From assembly GCF_026236535.1 (NCBI RefSeq), contig NZ_JAHTMW010000010.1, positions 248,001 through 312,000 on the forward strand: a DNA stretch of 64,000 nt, given 5' to 3'. The number at the start of each line of letters is the position of its first letter. Within the stretch, counting starts at the first letter, position 1. The position numbers and the translations under genes are program-made. The DNA is from Streptomyces sp. SKN60. GTDB lineage: Bacteria > Actinomycetota > Actinomycetes > Streptomycetales > Streptomycetaceae. This document shows, in pieces, positions 39,484 to 50,950 of the stretch. The notes under the pieces were generated by a model that was not told the DNA's origin, searched no databases, and worked only from the letters and a program-made list of their open reading frames with translations.

Positions 39484-40110
39484 CTACGCCTCGAACGGCC
39501 GGGCCGGCCACTCCGCGTCCGCCGGGCGCAGCGCGTCCAGGCCGTCGCCGGTGCGGGCCGCCATCAGCGAGAGCACGCCCACCACCAGGCAGTTGTTGTG
39601 CAGCTCGCCCGCGAGCACACCGCGGACCAGCTCGGCCAGCGGGACCCGGGCGAACTCCATGTCGGCCTCCTCGTCGGAGACCTCGTACCGCTCCCCCTCC
39701 GCCTCGGCGAGGTCGCGGGCCAGGAAGATCCGCACGGCCTCGTCACAGCCGCCGGGCGTGGTGTAGACGTCGGTGAGGACCCGCCAGTCCTCGGCCTTGA
39801 CGTGGGCCTCCTCGTACAGCTCGCGCTGGGCGGCGTGCAGCGGGTTCTCGCCGGGCACGTCGAGCAGTCCGGCCGGGATCTCCCACAGCTTCTGCTTCAC
39901 CGGGTGACGGTACTGCTTGAGCAGCAGCACCCGGTCCTGCTCGTCGAGGGCGACGACCGCGACCGAGCCGGGGTGGACCTGGTAGTCGCGGCGGGCGACC
40001 GTGCCGTCCGGCATGACCACGTCGTCCGTGCGGACACTCGTCTTGTTGCCCTTGAAGGGGGTGGTGGTGGCGACGACCTGCCACTCCTCCGGGGTGTCCT
40101 GCACCTGCAT
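39484..40110 (-). CDS. Nudix hydrolase, ADP-ribose pyrophosphatase type
   Basis: 208 aa from the ATG with GGGAGG 7 nt upstream. A beta-rich N-terminus with VHPGSVAVVALDEQDRVLLL precedes a Nudix-like box EIPAGLLDVPGENPLHAAQR then ELYEEAHV. This box has AH where the consensus EExGU has Gly, at EEAHV. Family members hydrolyse ADP-ribose to AMP and ribose phosphate. It lies directly downstream of pyrG, as in other actinobacteria. Confidence 0.87.
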   Translation of the reverse strand: MQVQDTPEEWQVVATTTPFKGNKTSVRTDDVVMPDGTVARRDYQVHPGSVAVVALDEQDRVLLLKQYRHPVKQKLWEIPAGLLDVPGENPLHAAQRELYEEAHVKAEDWRVLTDVYTTPGGCDEAVRIFLARDLAEAEGERYEVSDEEADMEFARVPLAELVRGVLAGELHNNCLVVGVLSLMAARTGDGLDALRPADAEWPARPFEA

Positions 40111-40141
40111 CAGTAGTCCTCCCACATGACCGCGTACGAAA

Positions 40142-40179
40142 GCCGGGGTACGCGTCCCGTGAGGGACCCGTACCCCGGC
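40142..40179 (-). terminator. Terminator between pyrG and the Nudix gene
   Basis: The arms GCCGGGGTACG..GTCCC and GGGAC..CGTACCCCGGC pair with one mismatched position around a GTGA loop. Confidence 0.75.
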
Positions 40180-40197
40180 AACGTTAACGCCCGTGGA

Positions 40198-41856
<1,659 letters not shown>

Positions 41857-42316
41857 CGCCAAGAGGGGGCTCCCGTGGTCGCGTTCTGGAAGTGCGTACC
41901 GGCGTCCCCTCCGGAAGAATCGGGGGGTGCCGTCGCTGCGGTTTCGGGGTCCTCGGCTGTCGCCGTTTCCCACCGGTCCACGGGGTACCAGGGTATCAGC
42001 GACATCGGGAGACCGCTTCCGGCCACACGCGGCAGTCGGGTGCACACGGTCGGCGAGGGAGCCGCACAGGGCAAGGAGGGTTTTCGGTCGAGGTCAAGAC
42101 CCATTCACCCGATCGGCTCAGCGCCGTTGCAAGATCGGCGCCGCCGGTCACTAGGGTGCGTCGTATCCTGCTCGGACACGCGCTGCCGAGCCGGACCGGC
42201 ACGGCACCACCCCCGCCAAGTCACCGGTACGAAGAGCTCGTCAACGATCCCTTGACCGCTGACCGTAACCGTCGCCCCGTGGGGCGGACGTGGCCGTTCG
42301 ATCTGGAGTGAAGCAC
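41857..42316. other. 460-bp divergent region between pyrG and the GH15 gene
   Basis: No coding frame here is convincing. A possible plus-strand promoter TTGCAA-N19-TAGGGT lies at 42127-42157, with a long spacer; it would give a leader of about 150 nt for the GH15 gene. Nothing else stands out. Confidence 0.35.
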
Positions 42317-44119
42317 GTGGCCGGGCGCATCGAGGATTACGCACTCATCGGAGACATGCAGACCGCCGCCCTGGTCTGCCGGGACGGCAGTGTCGACTGG
42401 CTCTGCCTGCCCCGCTTCGATTCCCACGCAGTCTTCGCGGGACTGCTCGGGACCGAGGAGCACGGCTTCTGGCGGGTCGGCCCCGCGGTCCCCGAGGGCG
42501 CGCCCGCGGCCCCCGCCGACCGGCGCCGCTACCGGGGCGACTCGCTCGTCCTGGAGTCCGAGTGGGACACCCCGCGCGGCACGGTCCGGGTGACCGATTT
42601 CATGCCCCCGCGCGACGGGGCGCCGCAGCTGATCCGGATCGTCGAGGGAGTCAGCGGCCGGGTGCGGATGCGCTCCTCGCTGCGCATGCGGTTCAGCTAC
42701 GGGCGGGTGGTGCCCTGGGTGCACAAGGTGGGCGAGCGGACGGTCGCCGTCGCCGGGCCGGACTCGGTGTGGCTGGACGCCGACGCCGAGACCCACGGCA
42801 AGGACCTCACCACGTACTCCGAGTTCACCGTCACGCCCGGGGACCGGATCACCTTCACGCTCTCCTGGCAGCCCTCGCACAAGGAGCCGCCGCCGCTGCC
42901 GGACCCGGAGGGCTCGCTGGAGGCGACCGTCGAGTTCTGGCGCGAGTGGGTGGAGCACTGCACGTACCACGGCCCCTACCGGGAGGCGGTGGTCCGCTCG
43001 CTGATCACCCTGAAGGCGCTGACGTACGCGCCGACCGGCGGGATCGTGGCCGCGCCGACCACCTCGCTGCCGGAGGAGATCGGCGGCGTACGGAACTGGG
43101 ACTACCGCTACACCTGGCTGCGGGACGCGGCGATCACCCTCTCCTCGATGCTGCGCACCGGCTACCGCGAGGAGGCCCGCGCCTGGCGGGACTGGCTGCT
43201 CCGCGCCGTCGCGGGCGACCCGGAGAACCTGCAGATCATGTACGGCATCGCCGGCGAGCGGGAGCTCGGCGAGGCGGAGCTGGACTGGCTGCCGGGGTAC
43301 GAGAACTCCGGCCCGGTCCGGGTCGGCAACGGCGCCGCGAACCAGCTCCAGCTGGACGTGTACGGCGAGGTCACCGAGGCCCTGCACCTGGCGCACATGA
43401 CGGGCCTGTCCCGCAACGACTACGCCTCCCTCCTGCAGATCAAGCTGATCAACTACCTGGAGAAGAACTGGGACCAGCCCGACGAGGGCATCTGGGAGGT
43501 GCGCGGCCCGCGCCGCCACTTCACCCACTCCAAGGTGATGGCCTGGGTGGCGGTGGACCGCACGATCAAGCTGATCGAGTCCGGCGACGCGGACGGCCCG
43601 CTGGAGCGCTGGCGCGAGCTGCGCGACGAGATCCACCGGGACGTCTGCGAGAAGGGCTACGACAAGGAGCGCAACACCTTCACCCAGTCCTACGGCTCGC
43701 AGGAGCTGGACGCCTCGCTGCTGCTGATCCCGCAGATGGGCTTCCTGCCGCCGGACGACAAGCGCGTCATCGGCACGATCGAGGCGATCCAGCGCGAGCT
43801 GTCCACGGAGGACGGCTTCGTGCTCCGCTACCCGACGGCCGGCGAGGAGGCGGGCGTGGACGGCCTGGAGGGCGACGAGGGCGCGTTCCTCGCCTGCTCG
43901 TTCTGGCTGGCCGACGACCTGGCGATGATCGGCCGGGTCGACGAGGCCCGCAAGCTCTTCGAGAAGCTGCTCTCGCTCCGCAACGACCTGGGTCTGCTCG
44001 CCGAGGAGTGGGACGCCCGCCTGCAGCGCCAGGTCGGCAACTTCCCGCAGGCCTTCAGCCACGTCCCGCTGATCGACACGGCGCTGCGGCTGACGGCGAG
44101 CGGGGCGTACGGGGGCTAG
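42317..44119 (+). CDS. Glycoside hydrolase family 15 protein (trehalase/glucoamylase-like)
   Basis: 600 aa from GTG with GGAG 8 nt upstream. MAGRIEDYALIGDMQTAALV and RDGSVDWLCLPRFDS form the N-terminal beta-sandwich start; the (alpha/alpha)6 catalytic barrel shows RNWDYRYTWLRDA, NGAANQLQLDVYGE and GLLAEEWD, the last with a probable catalytic acid. There is no signal peptide, so it is cytosolic. Related actinobacterial enzymes hydrolyse trehalose; others act on alpha-glucans. It is a single-gene unit. Confidence 0.88.
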   Translation: MAGRIEDYALIGDMQTAALVCRDGSVDWLCLPRFDSHAVFAGLLGTEEHGFWRVGPAVPEGAPAAPADRRRYRGDSLVLESEWDTPRGTVRVTDFMPPRDGAPQLIRIVEGVSGRVRMRSSLRMRFSYGRVVPWVHKVGERTVAVAGPDSVWLDADAETHGKDLTTYSEFTVTPGDRITFTLSWQPSHKEPPPLPDPEGSLEATVEFWREWVEHCTYHGPYREAVVRSLITLKALTYAPTGGIVAAPTTSLPEEIGGVRNWDYRYTWLRDAAITLSSMLRTGYREEARAWRDWLLRAVAGDPENLQIMYGIAGERELGEAELDWLPGYENSGPVRVGNGAANQLQLDVYGEVTEALHLAHMTGLSRNDYASLLQIKLINYLEKNWDQPDEGIWEVRGPRRHFTHSKVMAWVAVDRTIKLIESGDADGPLERWRELRDEIHRDVCEKGYDKERNTFTQSYGSQELDASLLLIPQMGFLPPDDKRVIGTIEAIQRELSTEDGFVLRYPTAGEEAGVDGLEGDEGAFLACSFWLADDLAMIGRVDEARKLFEKLLSLRNDLGLLAEEWDARLQRQVGNFPQAFSHVPLIDTALRLTASGAYGG

Positions 44120-44202
44120 CGGGGCTGAGGGGCGCGCCCGGGGGGCCGGACCTACGATGAAAGGGTCCTGACCCCCCTCCGTCACGAAAGGGGGGCACCC
44201 CC

Positions 44203-45594
44203 ATGGCTCCCCGCACCATCACTCCTGACAGCGCCCTCGCGGGACTGCGCGAGGACATCGCCGGCGACGTGTACGTGCCGGGCGATCCGGGCTACGAAGA
44301 GGCCAGGGTCGTCTTCAACGCGATGATCGACCGGCGACCCGCGGTCATCGCCCAGTGCGAGACGCATGAGGACGTCATCAACGCGGTCCTGTTCGGGCAG
44401 GACGCCGGGCTGCCGATCGCGGTGCGCGGGGGCGGGCACAGTGTGGCCGGGGCCGCGCTCAACGACGGCGGGCTCGTGGTGGACCTGCGGCGGATGCACG
44501 CCGTGGTGGCCGACCCTGAGCACATGACGGTACGGGTCGCGGGCGGGGCGACGATGAGCCATCTGGACCGGGCGTGCCAGCCCTTCCATGTGGCGGTGAC
44601 CGGCGGACGGGCGTCCACGACCGGGGTCGGTGGGTTCACGCTGGGCGGCGGGTCGGGCTGGCTGGAGCGGAAGTTCGGGCTCGCCTGCGACAATCTGCTG
44701 GCCGTGGAGCTGGTGACGGCCGAGGGCCACCACGTGCACGCGGACGCCGAGGAGAACGCGGAGCTGTTCTGGGCGCTGCACGGCGGCGGCGGGAACTTCG
44801 GGGTGGTCACCTCGATGACGCTGCGGGTACACCCCCTGCCGGAGTTCTCCTTCGTGATGCTGCTGTTCCCGAAGGAGGCGGGCCCCGAGGTGATCCGCGC
44901 CTACCGGGACCTGCTGACGGACGCGCCGGACGAGGCCGGCGGCGGCGGGATCTATCTCAACGCGCCGCCCGAGGAGTTCATCCCGGAGGAGCTCCAGGGC
45001 ACGCTGCTCGCGGGCGCACTGGTGACCTGGGCCGGTCCGGCGTCCGAGGTCCGCGAGTTCGCGGCGCCGCTGTACGCGCTGAAGCCGTCGGTGGAGCTGC
45101 TCATGGACCTCCCGTACGCCGACTTCCAGTGCATGCTGGACGACCCGCCGGGGATGCGGAACTACTGGTCGGCGGAGTATCTGTCAGGCTTCCCGGACCC
45201 CGCCGTCGACGTGTTCTGCGCCCGTTCGGCCGGGATGATCGTGCCCTCGGGCATGCAGCACGTGCTGTTCCCGCTGGGCGGCCAGGTGGCCCGTGGCCCG
45301 GCCGAGTTCCCGATCCCGTGGCGGCCCGCGGCCTGGGGTGTGCACCCCTTCGCGGTGTGGGAGGACCCGGCCGACGACGAACGCGCGATCCAGTGGGTGC
45401 GGGACGTCCGCGCCGACGCCCAGCCCTGGTCGATCGGCGCGGTGTACCTGAACTTCACGGGCGACGAGGGCCGGCAGCGGGTGGTCGAGGGCTTCGGCGC
45501 CGAGAACTACCGGCGCCTGGCCCGGGTCAAGGCCGCCTACGACCCTGCCAACGTCTTCCGCTTCAACCACAACATCGCGCCGGCCGCCGCCTGA
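44203..45594 (+). CDS. FAD-linked oxidoreductase (BBE/VAO type)
   Basis: 463 aa. The FAD-binding domain includes VRGGGHSVAG, whose His can carry covalent flavin, and TGVGGFTLGGGSGWLERKFG; a Cys for a second covalent bond is not obvious at the usual place. The C-terminal berberine-bridge motif YDPANVFRFNHNI is present. Such enzymes oxidise sugars, alkaloids or secondary metabolites with O2. There is no export signal. It is convergent with the amine oxidase. Confidence 0.87.
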   Translation: MAPRTITPDSALAGLREDIAGDVYVPGDPGYEEARVVFNAMIDRRPAVIAQCETHEDVINAVLFGQDAGLPIAVRGGGHSVAGAALNDGGLVVDLRRMHAVVADPEHMTVRVAGGATMSHLDRACQPFHVAVTGGRASTTGVGGFTLGGGSGWLERKFGLACDNLLAVELVTAEGHHVHADAEENAELFWALHGGGGNFGVVTSMTLRVHPLPEFSFVMLLFPKEAGPEVIRAYRDLLTDAPDEAGGGGIYLNAPPEEFIPEELQGTLLAGALVTWAGPASEVREFAAPLYALKPSVELLMDLPYADFQCMLDDPPGMRNYWSAEYLSGFPDPAVDVFCARSAGMIVPSGMQHVLFPLGGQVARGPAEFPIPWRPAAWGVHPFAVWEDPADDERAIQWVRDVRADAQPWSIGAVYLNFTGDEGRQRVVEGFGAENYRRLARVKAAYDPANVFRFNHNIAPAAA

Positions 45595-45608
45595 CTCGGC
45601 CGAGGGCG

Positions 45609-47243
45609 TCACGTGAGGGCGGCGATCACCTCCCGGGCGGCCCGCTCGCCCTCGGTGGCGCCGCCTTCCATGAAGCCCTGGAAGTCGTACGAGCAGTGCT
45701 CGCCGCCGATGTGGACGTTGCCCTGGGCGGTGCCCTCGTAGCCGGCGTAACGGTGGAGGTAGCCCACCGGCCAGTAGGAGTAGGCGCCGAGGGAGTACGG
45801 GTTCTCGTGCCAGGTGGAGAGCTGGGCGCGCCCGGTGTACGACTTCGAGGTGCCGGGGAAGAAGGCGTCGATGCCCTTCAGGTAGCGGGCGACGAGGTCC
45901 CGGACGTACGGGTCGGACTCGGTGGAGAAGGGGCCCGCGGGGCTCAGGTTCCGGGCCAGGCTGCCGCCGCCGTACTGGATGAGGATGCCGCCGGTGCCGC
46001 CCTGGACCTTGGTGGTGTCCCAGGTCTGCTGGACCTCGGTGTCGGTGAAGCAGTCGCCGGCGGAGACCCCGGGCCAGGGGCCGGTGCCGCGCCAGGGGCG
46101 GGTGGCGAACTGCATGTTGAGCTTGGTGCAGTAGCCCATCCGCGCGTCCCGCAGCAGGTTGCTCATCCGCGGGTCGAAGCCGGCCCGGGAGAGGTCGAGC
46201 CGCTGGAGGACGGGCAGCGGTACGCACAGGACGGTGTGGTCGGCGGTGACCGTCCGGGTGCTGCCGGCCTCGGTGAACGTGAGGGTCTGGGTGCCGTCGG
46301 CGTTGGCCCGTACGGCGTCGAGGGACCAGCCCATATGCAGGGTGCCGGGCTTGAGGGCCCCGGCGACGGCGTTCGGCAGCCGGTCGTTGCCGCCGACGAC
46401 GTGGTAGCGCTCGTTGGACAGGCCCCAGATGTTGAAGCGGCCCGGATTGGTCTGGTAGCCCATGAGCAGCACCAGGGCGAGCGAGGACTGGTCGACGGTG
46501 TCGGCGCCGTACTCGACGTTGTAGGCGACGTCGAAGAACCGGCCGAGCGGTGAGGCGTGCCCGCCGGGGACCCGGCTCTCGATCCAGTCGTACAGCGTCA
46601 TGTCGTCGAGGGCGGTGCCGGTGGGCGTGGTCTGGTTCCACTTGACCTCGCCCGCGTCGAGCAGGTCGCGGTGCAGCTGCTGGTAGACCGCGTTGAAGTC
46701 CTCGTCGGCCTGTTCCCGCGGATAGTAGGCGCCGTCGAACCAGAGGACCTCCTCGGCTCCGTTGGGTCCGCCGCCGAGGAAGTCCTCGGTGGCGAGGCCG
46801 AAGCGGCGGCAGAGTTCGAGGATCTTCTTGTGGCTGGTGTCGATGAGCTCGCCGCCGATCTCGGAGGTCTGCCCGTACGCCCAGTGCTCGCGCTGGGTCC
46901 ACATGCGGCCGCCGACCCGGCTCGGGTTCGCCTCGTACAGGACCGGGCTGAGTCCGGCGTCCTGGAGGGTGAGGGCGGCGGTGAGGCCGGCGATGCCGGC
47001 TCCGACGACGGCGATCCGGGCGCCGCCGGCGGGGGTGACGGCCTTGGCGACCGCCGGGGCGGCCACGGCCGTCCCGGCGGAGACGGCGATGCCGGCCGCG
47101 GCGGCGTACTTGAGGAGGGTGCGGCGGCCGACGGCGTTGGCCCGCAGTCCGCGCAGTTCGGCCACGGGGATGTCCAGCCGTCGGGCGTCGACGTGCTCGG
47201 CGGCGAGGTGCTTCAGGAGGTGCATCGGGTTGGTGCGTGCCAT
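45609..47243 (-). CDS. Tat-exported flavin amine oxidase
   Basis: 544 aa. A twin-arginine signal (GRRTLLKYAAAAGIAVSAG, residues about 39-57) sits behind a 38-residue extension, then the FAD motif ARIAVVGAGIAGLTAALTL and the C-terminal flavin-binding block GGEHCSYDFQGFMEGGATEG. It fits the monoamine/putrescine oxidase and L-amino-acid oxidase superfamily. It lies 31 bp downstream of an APC permease in one unit, with a PucR regulator divergent, which suggests extracellular amine or amino acid oxidation linked with uptake. Confidence 0.88.
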   Translation of the reverse strand: MARTNPMHLLKHLAAEHVDARRLDIPVAELRGLRANAVGRRTLLKYAAAAGIAVSAGTAVAAPAVAKAVTPAGGARIAVVGAGIAGLTAALTLQDAGLSPVLYEANPSRVGGRMWTQREHWAYGQTSEIGGELIDTSHKKILELCRRFGLATEDFLGGGPNGAEEVLWFDGAYYPREQADEDFNAVYQQLHRDLLDAGEVKWNQTTPTGTALDDMTLYDWIESRVPGGHASPLGRFFDVAYNVEYGADTVDQSSLALVLLMGYQTNPGRFNIWGLSNERYHVVGGNDRLPNAVAGALKPGTLHMGWSLDAVRANADGTQTLTFTEAGSTRTVTADHTVLCVPLPVLQRLDLSRAGFDPRMSNLLRDARMGYCTKLNMQFATRPWRGTGPWPGVSAGDCFTDTEVQQTWDTTKVQGGTGGILIQYGGGSLARNLSPAGPFSTESDPYVRDLVARYLKGIDAFFPGTSKSYTGRAQLSTWHENPYSLGAYSYWPVGYLHRYAGYEGTAQGNVHIGGEHCSYDFQGFMEGGATEGERAAREVIAALT

Positions 47244-47274
47244 GGGGCGCTCCTGGAGGGATGGGGGTGAGGGG

Positions 47275-48873
47275 TCAGCTCTGCGGTACGGGCGCGGGGG
47301 CCGGGTCCGGGTCCGGGTCCGGGTCAGCGGTGTCGTCGGCGCGCTCGGCGGCGTCCTCCAGGACGATCCGGCCGATGATCTCGTAGCGCTCGGGGCGCCG
47401 GGCCTTGAGGTAGAGCCCGAGGCCGAGGCCGCCGAAGAAGACGAACCCGACGATCCACGGGATGGCCTTGAAGAAGAGGGAGTCGGCGGCGAGCCCGGCC
47501 GCCGTCTCCATGTTCATGACCAGCAGCACGACGACGGCGATCATGCCGACCCCGCCGAGCAGCGGCGCGGTGAAGGTCTTGAACCAGTGCCGGTCCTCGG
47601 GGTGGTTCCGGCGGAAGTAGCCGATGACGGCGAAGGAGCAGAGGGTCTGCACGATGAGGATCGCCATCGTGCCGAGGATCGCGAGCAGTGTGTAGAGGTG
47701 GATGTAGGGGTCCTGGCCGGTGAGCCAGAACGCGCCGACGAGGACGACGGCGATGACGCTCTGCGTGAAGGAGGCGAGGTACGGCGAACCGTGCTTCGGG
47801 TGGGTGCGCCCGAGCGCCGGGTGCAGGAAGCCCTCGCGGCCGATCGCGTACAGATAGCGGGCGGCGCACTGGTGGAAGGCCATGCCGCAGGCGAAGGAGC
47901 CGGTGAGCAGCAGCCACTGGAAGGCGTCGACGGCCCAGCCGCCGATGAAGGACTCGGTGGGCGCGAAGAACAGGTCGAGGGGGCTGGCCGAGGAGGACAG
48001 CTTGACCGAGCCGGCGAGCCCGTTGCCGGCGATGGTCATCCACGAGACGTAGATGTAGAAGAGGCCGACGCCGATCACGGAGATGAGGGTGGCGCGCGGG
48101 ATGACCCGCTTGGGGTCGCGGGACTCCTCCCCGTACATGGCGGTGGACTCGAAGCCGACCCACGACCAGAAGGCGAAGAACAGACCGAGGCCGGCGGAGG
48201 CGCCGGTGAAGGCGTTCTTCGGGTTGATCGGCTCCGCCGGGATGCCGTCGGGGCCGCCGCCGGCGATCAGTACGGCGGTGGCGACCGCGAACAGCACCGC
48301 GATCTCGGCCACCAGCATCACGCCGAGCGCCTTGGCGGTGAGGTTGATGTCGAAGTACGACAGGACGGCGGTGACCGCGAGCATGGCCGCCGCGTAGCCG
48401 ATCCACGGCAGGTCCACGCCGAGTTGGGCGGCCACGGTGGTCTTGGCGAAGTAGGCGAAGACGCCGACGATGGACGCCTCGAAGACGATGTACGCGAGGA
48501 CGGCGAGCATGCCGGAGGCCATGCCGGCGATCCGGCCGAGGCCGTGCGAGATGTAGCCGTAGAAGGCGCCGGCGGCGGTGATCCGCTTGGCCATGGCGAC
48601 ATAGCCGACCGAGAAGACGGTGAGGACGACGGTCGCGAAGAGATAGCCGGCGGGGGCTCCGGTGCCGTTGCCGAAGCCGACGGCGATGGGGAGGTTGCCG
48701 GTCATCGCGGTGATCGGGGCGGCCGTGGCGACCGCCATGAAGACGACTCCGACGAGGCCGACCGAGTTCGCCTTGAGCCGGTGGACCTCGGGGGCCGGGG
48801 CCGCTGGGGCGGCTGGGGTGGCTTGTGGGGCCTGGGGAGCCTGGGGCCCCGTCGGGTTGGGGTTCTCTGCCAT
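47275..48873 (-). CDS. APC-family amino acid/polyamine permease
   Basis: 532 aa from the ATG after which MAENPNPTGPQAPQ begins; longer frames lack support. A Pro/Ala-rich N-terminus precedes 12 hydrophobic helices. VGLVGVVFMAVATAAPITAM in helix 1 and GYISHGLGRIAGMASGML in helix 3 are typical of APC importers. The C-terminus ends in a DPDPDP repeat. It is the first gene of a unit with the amine oxidase and is divergent from the PucR regulator. Confidence 0.88.
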   Translation of the reverse strand: MAENPNPTGPQAPQAPQATPAAPAAPAPEVHRLKANSVGLVGVVFMAVATAAPITAMTGNLPIAVGFGNGTGAPAGYLFATVVLTVFSVGYVAMAKRITAAGAFYGYISHGLGRIAGMASGMLAVLAYIVFEASIVGVFAYFAKTTVAAQLGVDLPWIGYAAAMLAVTAVLSYFDINLTAKALGVMLVAEIAVLFAVATAVLIAGGGPDGIPAEPINPKNAFTGASAGLGLFFAFWSWVGFESTAMYGEESRDPKRVIPRATLISVIGVGLFYIYVSWMTIAGNGLAGSVKLSSSASPLDLFFAPTESFIGGWAVDAFQWLLLTGSFACGMAFHQCAARYLYAIGREGFLHPALGRTHPKHGSPYLASFTQSVIAVVLVGAFWLTGQDPYIHLYTLLAILGTMAILIVQTLCSFAVIGYFRRNHPEDRHWFKTFTAPLLGGVGMIAVVVLLVMNMETAAGLAADSLFFKAIPWIVGFVFFGGLGLGLYLKARRPERYEIIGRIVLEDAAERADDTADPDPDPDPAPAPVPQS

Positions 48874-49033
48874 GGCGCGAGAGCATCCTCGTACGTGACG
48901 TAGGCCACAAGCGACAGGCGGTCGCACAATTCCCGCCACGGGGCGACGAGTTGTCGCCCCGCTGGACGAACTGTCCGGCCCTGTGACGCCCGGGTGATGT
49001 CGCGGAAACACCGACGCGGGTAGCGTCCGGACC

Positions 49034-50656
49034 ATGGAACGTCAGGGCGGGATCACCGTGCAGCGGGCACTCGAGCTTCCGGGTCTGCGCAGCGGTCTCC
49101 CGGAGGTCGTGGCGGGCGCCGACCGGCTGCACCGCACCGTGCGCTGGGTGCACGCGGGCGAGGTGCCGAACATCGCCTCGCTGCTCAAGGGCGGCGAGCT
49201 GCTGCTCACCACCGGTCTGGGCCTGGGCACCCGGCCCGCCGAGCAGCGGGCCTTCGTGCGCCGGCTCGCCGAGCGCGGCATCGCGGCCCTCGTGGTCGAG
49301 CTGGGCCCGCGGTTCGCCCGCCTGCCGGCGACCATCGTCGAAACCGCCCGTTCGGCGGGTCTCCCCCTCGTCCAGCTCCACCGCGAGGTCCCCTTCGTCG
49401 CGGTGACGGAGGAGATCCACACCGAGATCGTCAACGGGCACTACGCGCTGCTCCGGCAGGCCGAGGAGGTGCATCACCAGTGCACCGCCGCCCTCCTCGG
49501 CGGCGGCGGGGTCCCGCAGGTGCTGCGGATCCTCGCCGACTTCGCGCTCAACCCGGTCTTCCTGGAGACCCCCGACGGACAGCTGCTCTACGCGGCGGGC
49601 ACCGACTCCGAGCCCGCCGACCCGCTCCAGGTGTGGGACGGGCTGCGCGGGCAGCGCGCCGCCCGCGAGTCCGGCCCGCCGACGGGCGCGGTCCTCGTGG
49701 ACGTGCCGGGCGGCGGCCCGGGCAGCGCGTCGGTCCGGGCCCGCCTGGTGCTCCTCGCCGTCTCCTCCCCGCTCTCCCCCGTGCACCGGATGGCCGCCGA
49801 GCGGGCCGCCGGGCTGCTCGCGGTCGTCCTCATGCAGGCCCGGCAGGAGGAGGAGCTGGCCGCGCGCGGCCGCGGCGACTTCCTCACCGACCTCGCCGAG
49901 GGCCGGATCTCCGCCGAGGACGCCCCGGCCCAGGCCCGCGTACTCGGCTTCAAACCCGGCGACGGCCCGCTGCTCCCGGTGGTGATGCGCCTCGCCTCCG
50001 AACTGGCGCCCTCCGGCAACTGGGCGCTGCTCGCCCGCGCCGTCCTGGAGGAACTCGCCTCGGTCGGCGTCCCCGTCCTGCTCGGCGTACGCCCGGTCGA
50101 GGGCCGGGTGCCGCTCCTGCTCGGCCTGCGCTCCGAGTCCGAGCGCACCGCCGTCGCCGACCGGGTCGCCGCCGCGCTCCGGGCCGGCGTGGAACGGGCC
50201 GGCCTGGAGCGGGCGGGCACGCACCCGCCGGTCGTCGTGGTCGGCGTCGCCGGCGGCTGGGCCGCCGCCTCCGCGGGCCTGCGCCACGCGGCGGAAACGG
50301 CCACCGCCGCGCAGGGCCTCTCGGAACTCCCCTGGTACGACGCCCGCCGCCTCGACACCGACCTGCTCCTGTGGCGCCTGCGCGACCACCCCGACCTGGC
50401 CGCCTTCGTCGACCGCGCCATCGGCCCCCTCCGCGACCACGACCGCACCTCACGCCCCCCACTCCTCCCCACCCTGGAGACCTACCTCGCCCACGCGGGC
50501 CGCAAGGCGGAAACCGCCCGCGAACTCCACCTCAACCGCCAAACCCTCTACAACCGCCTCGCCCGCATCTCCGAACTCCTCGGCACCGACCTGGACGACC
50601 CCCAAACGGTCCTGGCCCTGAGCCTGGCCCTGAGAGCACGCCGGCACACGGGCTGA
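49034..50656 (+). CDS. PucR-family transcriptional regulator
   Basis: 540 aa. The N-terminal PucR domain starts with ITVQRALELPGLRSGLPEVV; a GGDEF-like middle region follows; the C-terminal helix-turn-helix is in LETYLAHAGRKAETARELHL and NRQTLYNRLARISELLG. Relatives activate purine, GABA or polyamine catabolism. TAGCGT lies 7 nt before the ATG, a candidate leaderless start. Being divergent from the APC permease, it probably controls that gene and the amine oxidase. Confidence 0.9.
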   Translation: MERQGGITVQRALELPGLRSGLPEVVAGADRLHRTVRWVHAGEVPNIASLLKGGELLLTTGLGLGTRPAEQRAFVRRLAERGIAALVVELGPRFARLPATIVETARSAGLPLVQLHREVPFVAVTEEIHTEIVNGHYALLRQAEEVHHQCTAALLGGGGVPQVLRILADFALNPVFLETPDGQLLYAAGTDSEPADPLQVWDGLRGQRAARESGPPTGAVLVDVPGGGPGSASVRARLVLLAVSSPLSPVHRMAAERAAGLLAVVLMQARQEEELAARGRGDFLTDLAEGRISAEDAPAQARVLGFKPGDGPLLPVVMRLASELAPSGNWALLARAVLEELASVGVPVLLGVRPVEGRVPLLLGLRSESERTAVADRVAAALRAGVERAGLERAGTHPPVVVVGVAGGWAAASAGLRHAAETATAAQGLSELPWYDARRLDTDLLLWRLRDHPDLAAFVDRAIGPLRDHDRTSRPPLLPTLETYLAHAGRKAETARELHLNRQTLYNRLARISELLGTDLDDPQTVLALSLALRARRHTG

Positions 50657-50950
50657 GCGTGCCCGCTCCCCGGCCCGGCGGCGCGAAGCCGCCGCCCTCC
50701 AGGCGGGACAAGCCCCCGGGCTCCGGACTCGCAGGGCCCCGGCGGCCCCGGCGGCGCGGAGCTGCCGCCTTCGGGGCGGGGGCCGAACCCCCGGGGCCTC
50801 GCCAACTACTCAGATCCGGCCCCGTCCCGCCCCCCCATGGCGGGCCACCGCCTCGCCCGGCGGCGCGAAGCTGCCGCCCCCGCCGGGGGCCAGGGGGCGG
50901 AGCCCCCGGGTCTCGTCAGAGTTCCGGGAAGGGGCGGGGTGGGGGAAAGG
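50657..50950. repeat. GC-rich intergenic repeat array (three degenerate units)
   Basis: A 23-24 bp sequence CCCGGCGGCGCGAAGCYGCC occurs at 50674-50697, 50747-50769 and 50856-50879. Each copy is followed by a GGGGC..GCCCCCGGG-type hairpin and a CTCG end. No coding frame is supported. It may act as a terminator or as a mobile short repeat. Confidence 0.6.

Noticed and set aside
47324..50440. 1038-codon open frame on the minus strand across the APC permease and PucR genes
   Set aside because: It lies across two well supported genes on opposite strands, has the Arg/Pro/Ala-rich composition of shadow frames in GC-rich DNA and no recognisable domain.
50674..50879. Spaced repeats as a possible CRISPR array
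   Set aside because: Only three degenerate copies, unequal spacing, hairpin-rich spacers and no cas genes.
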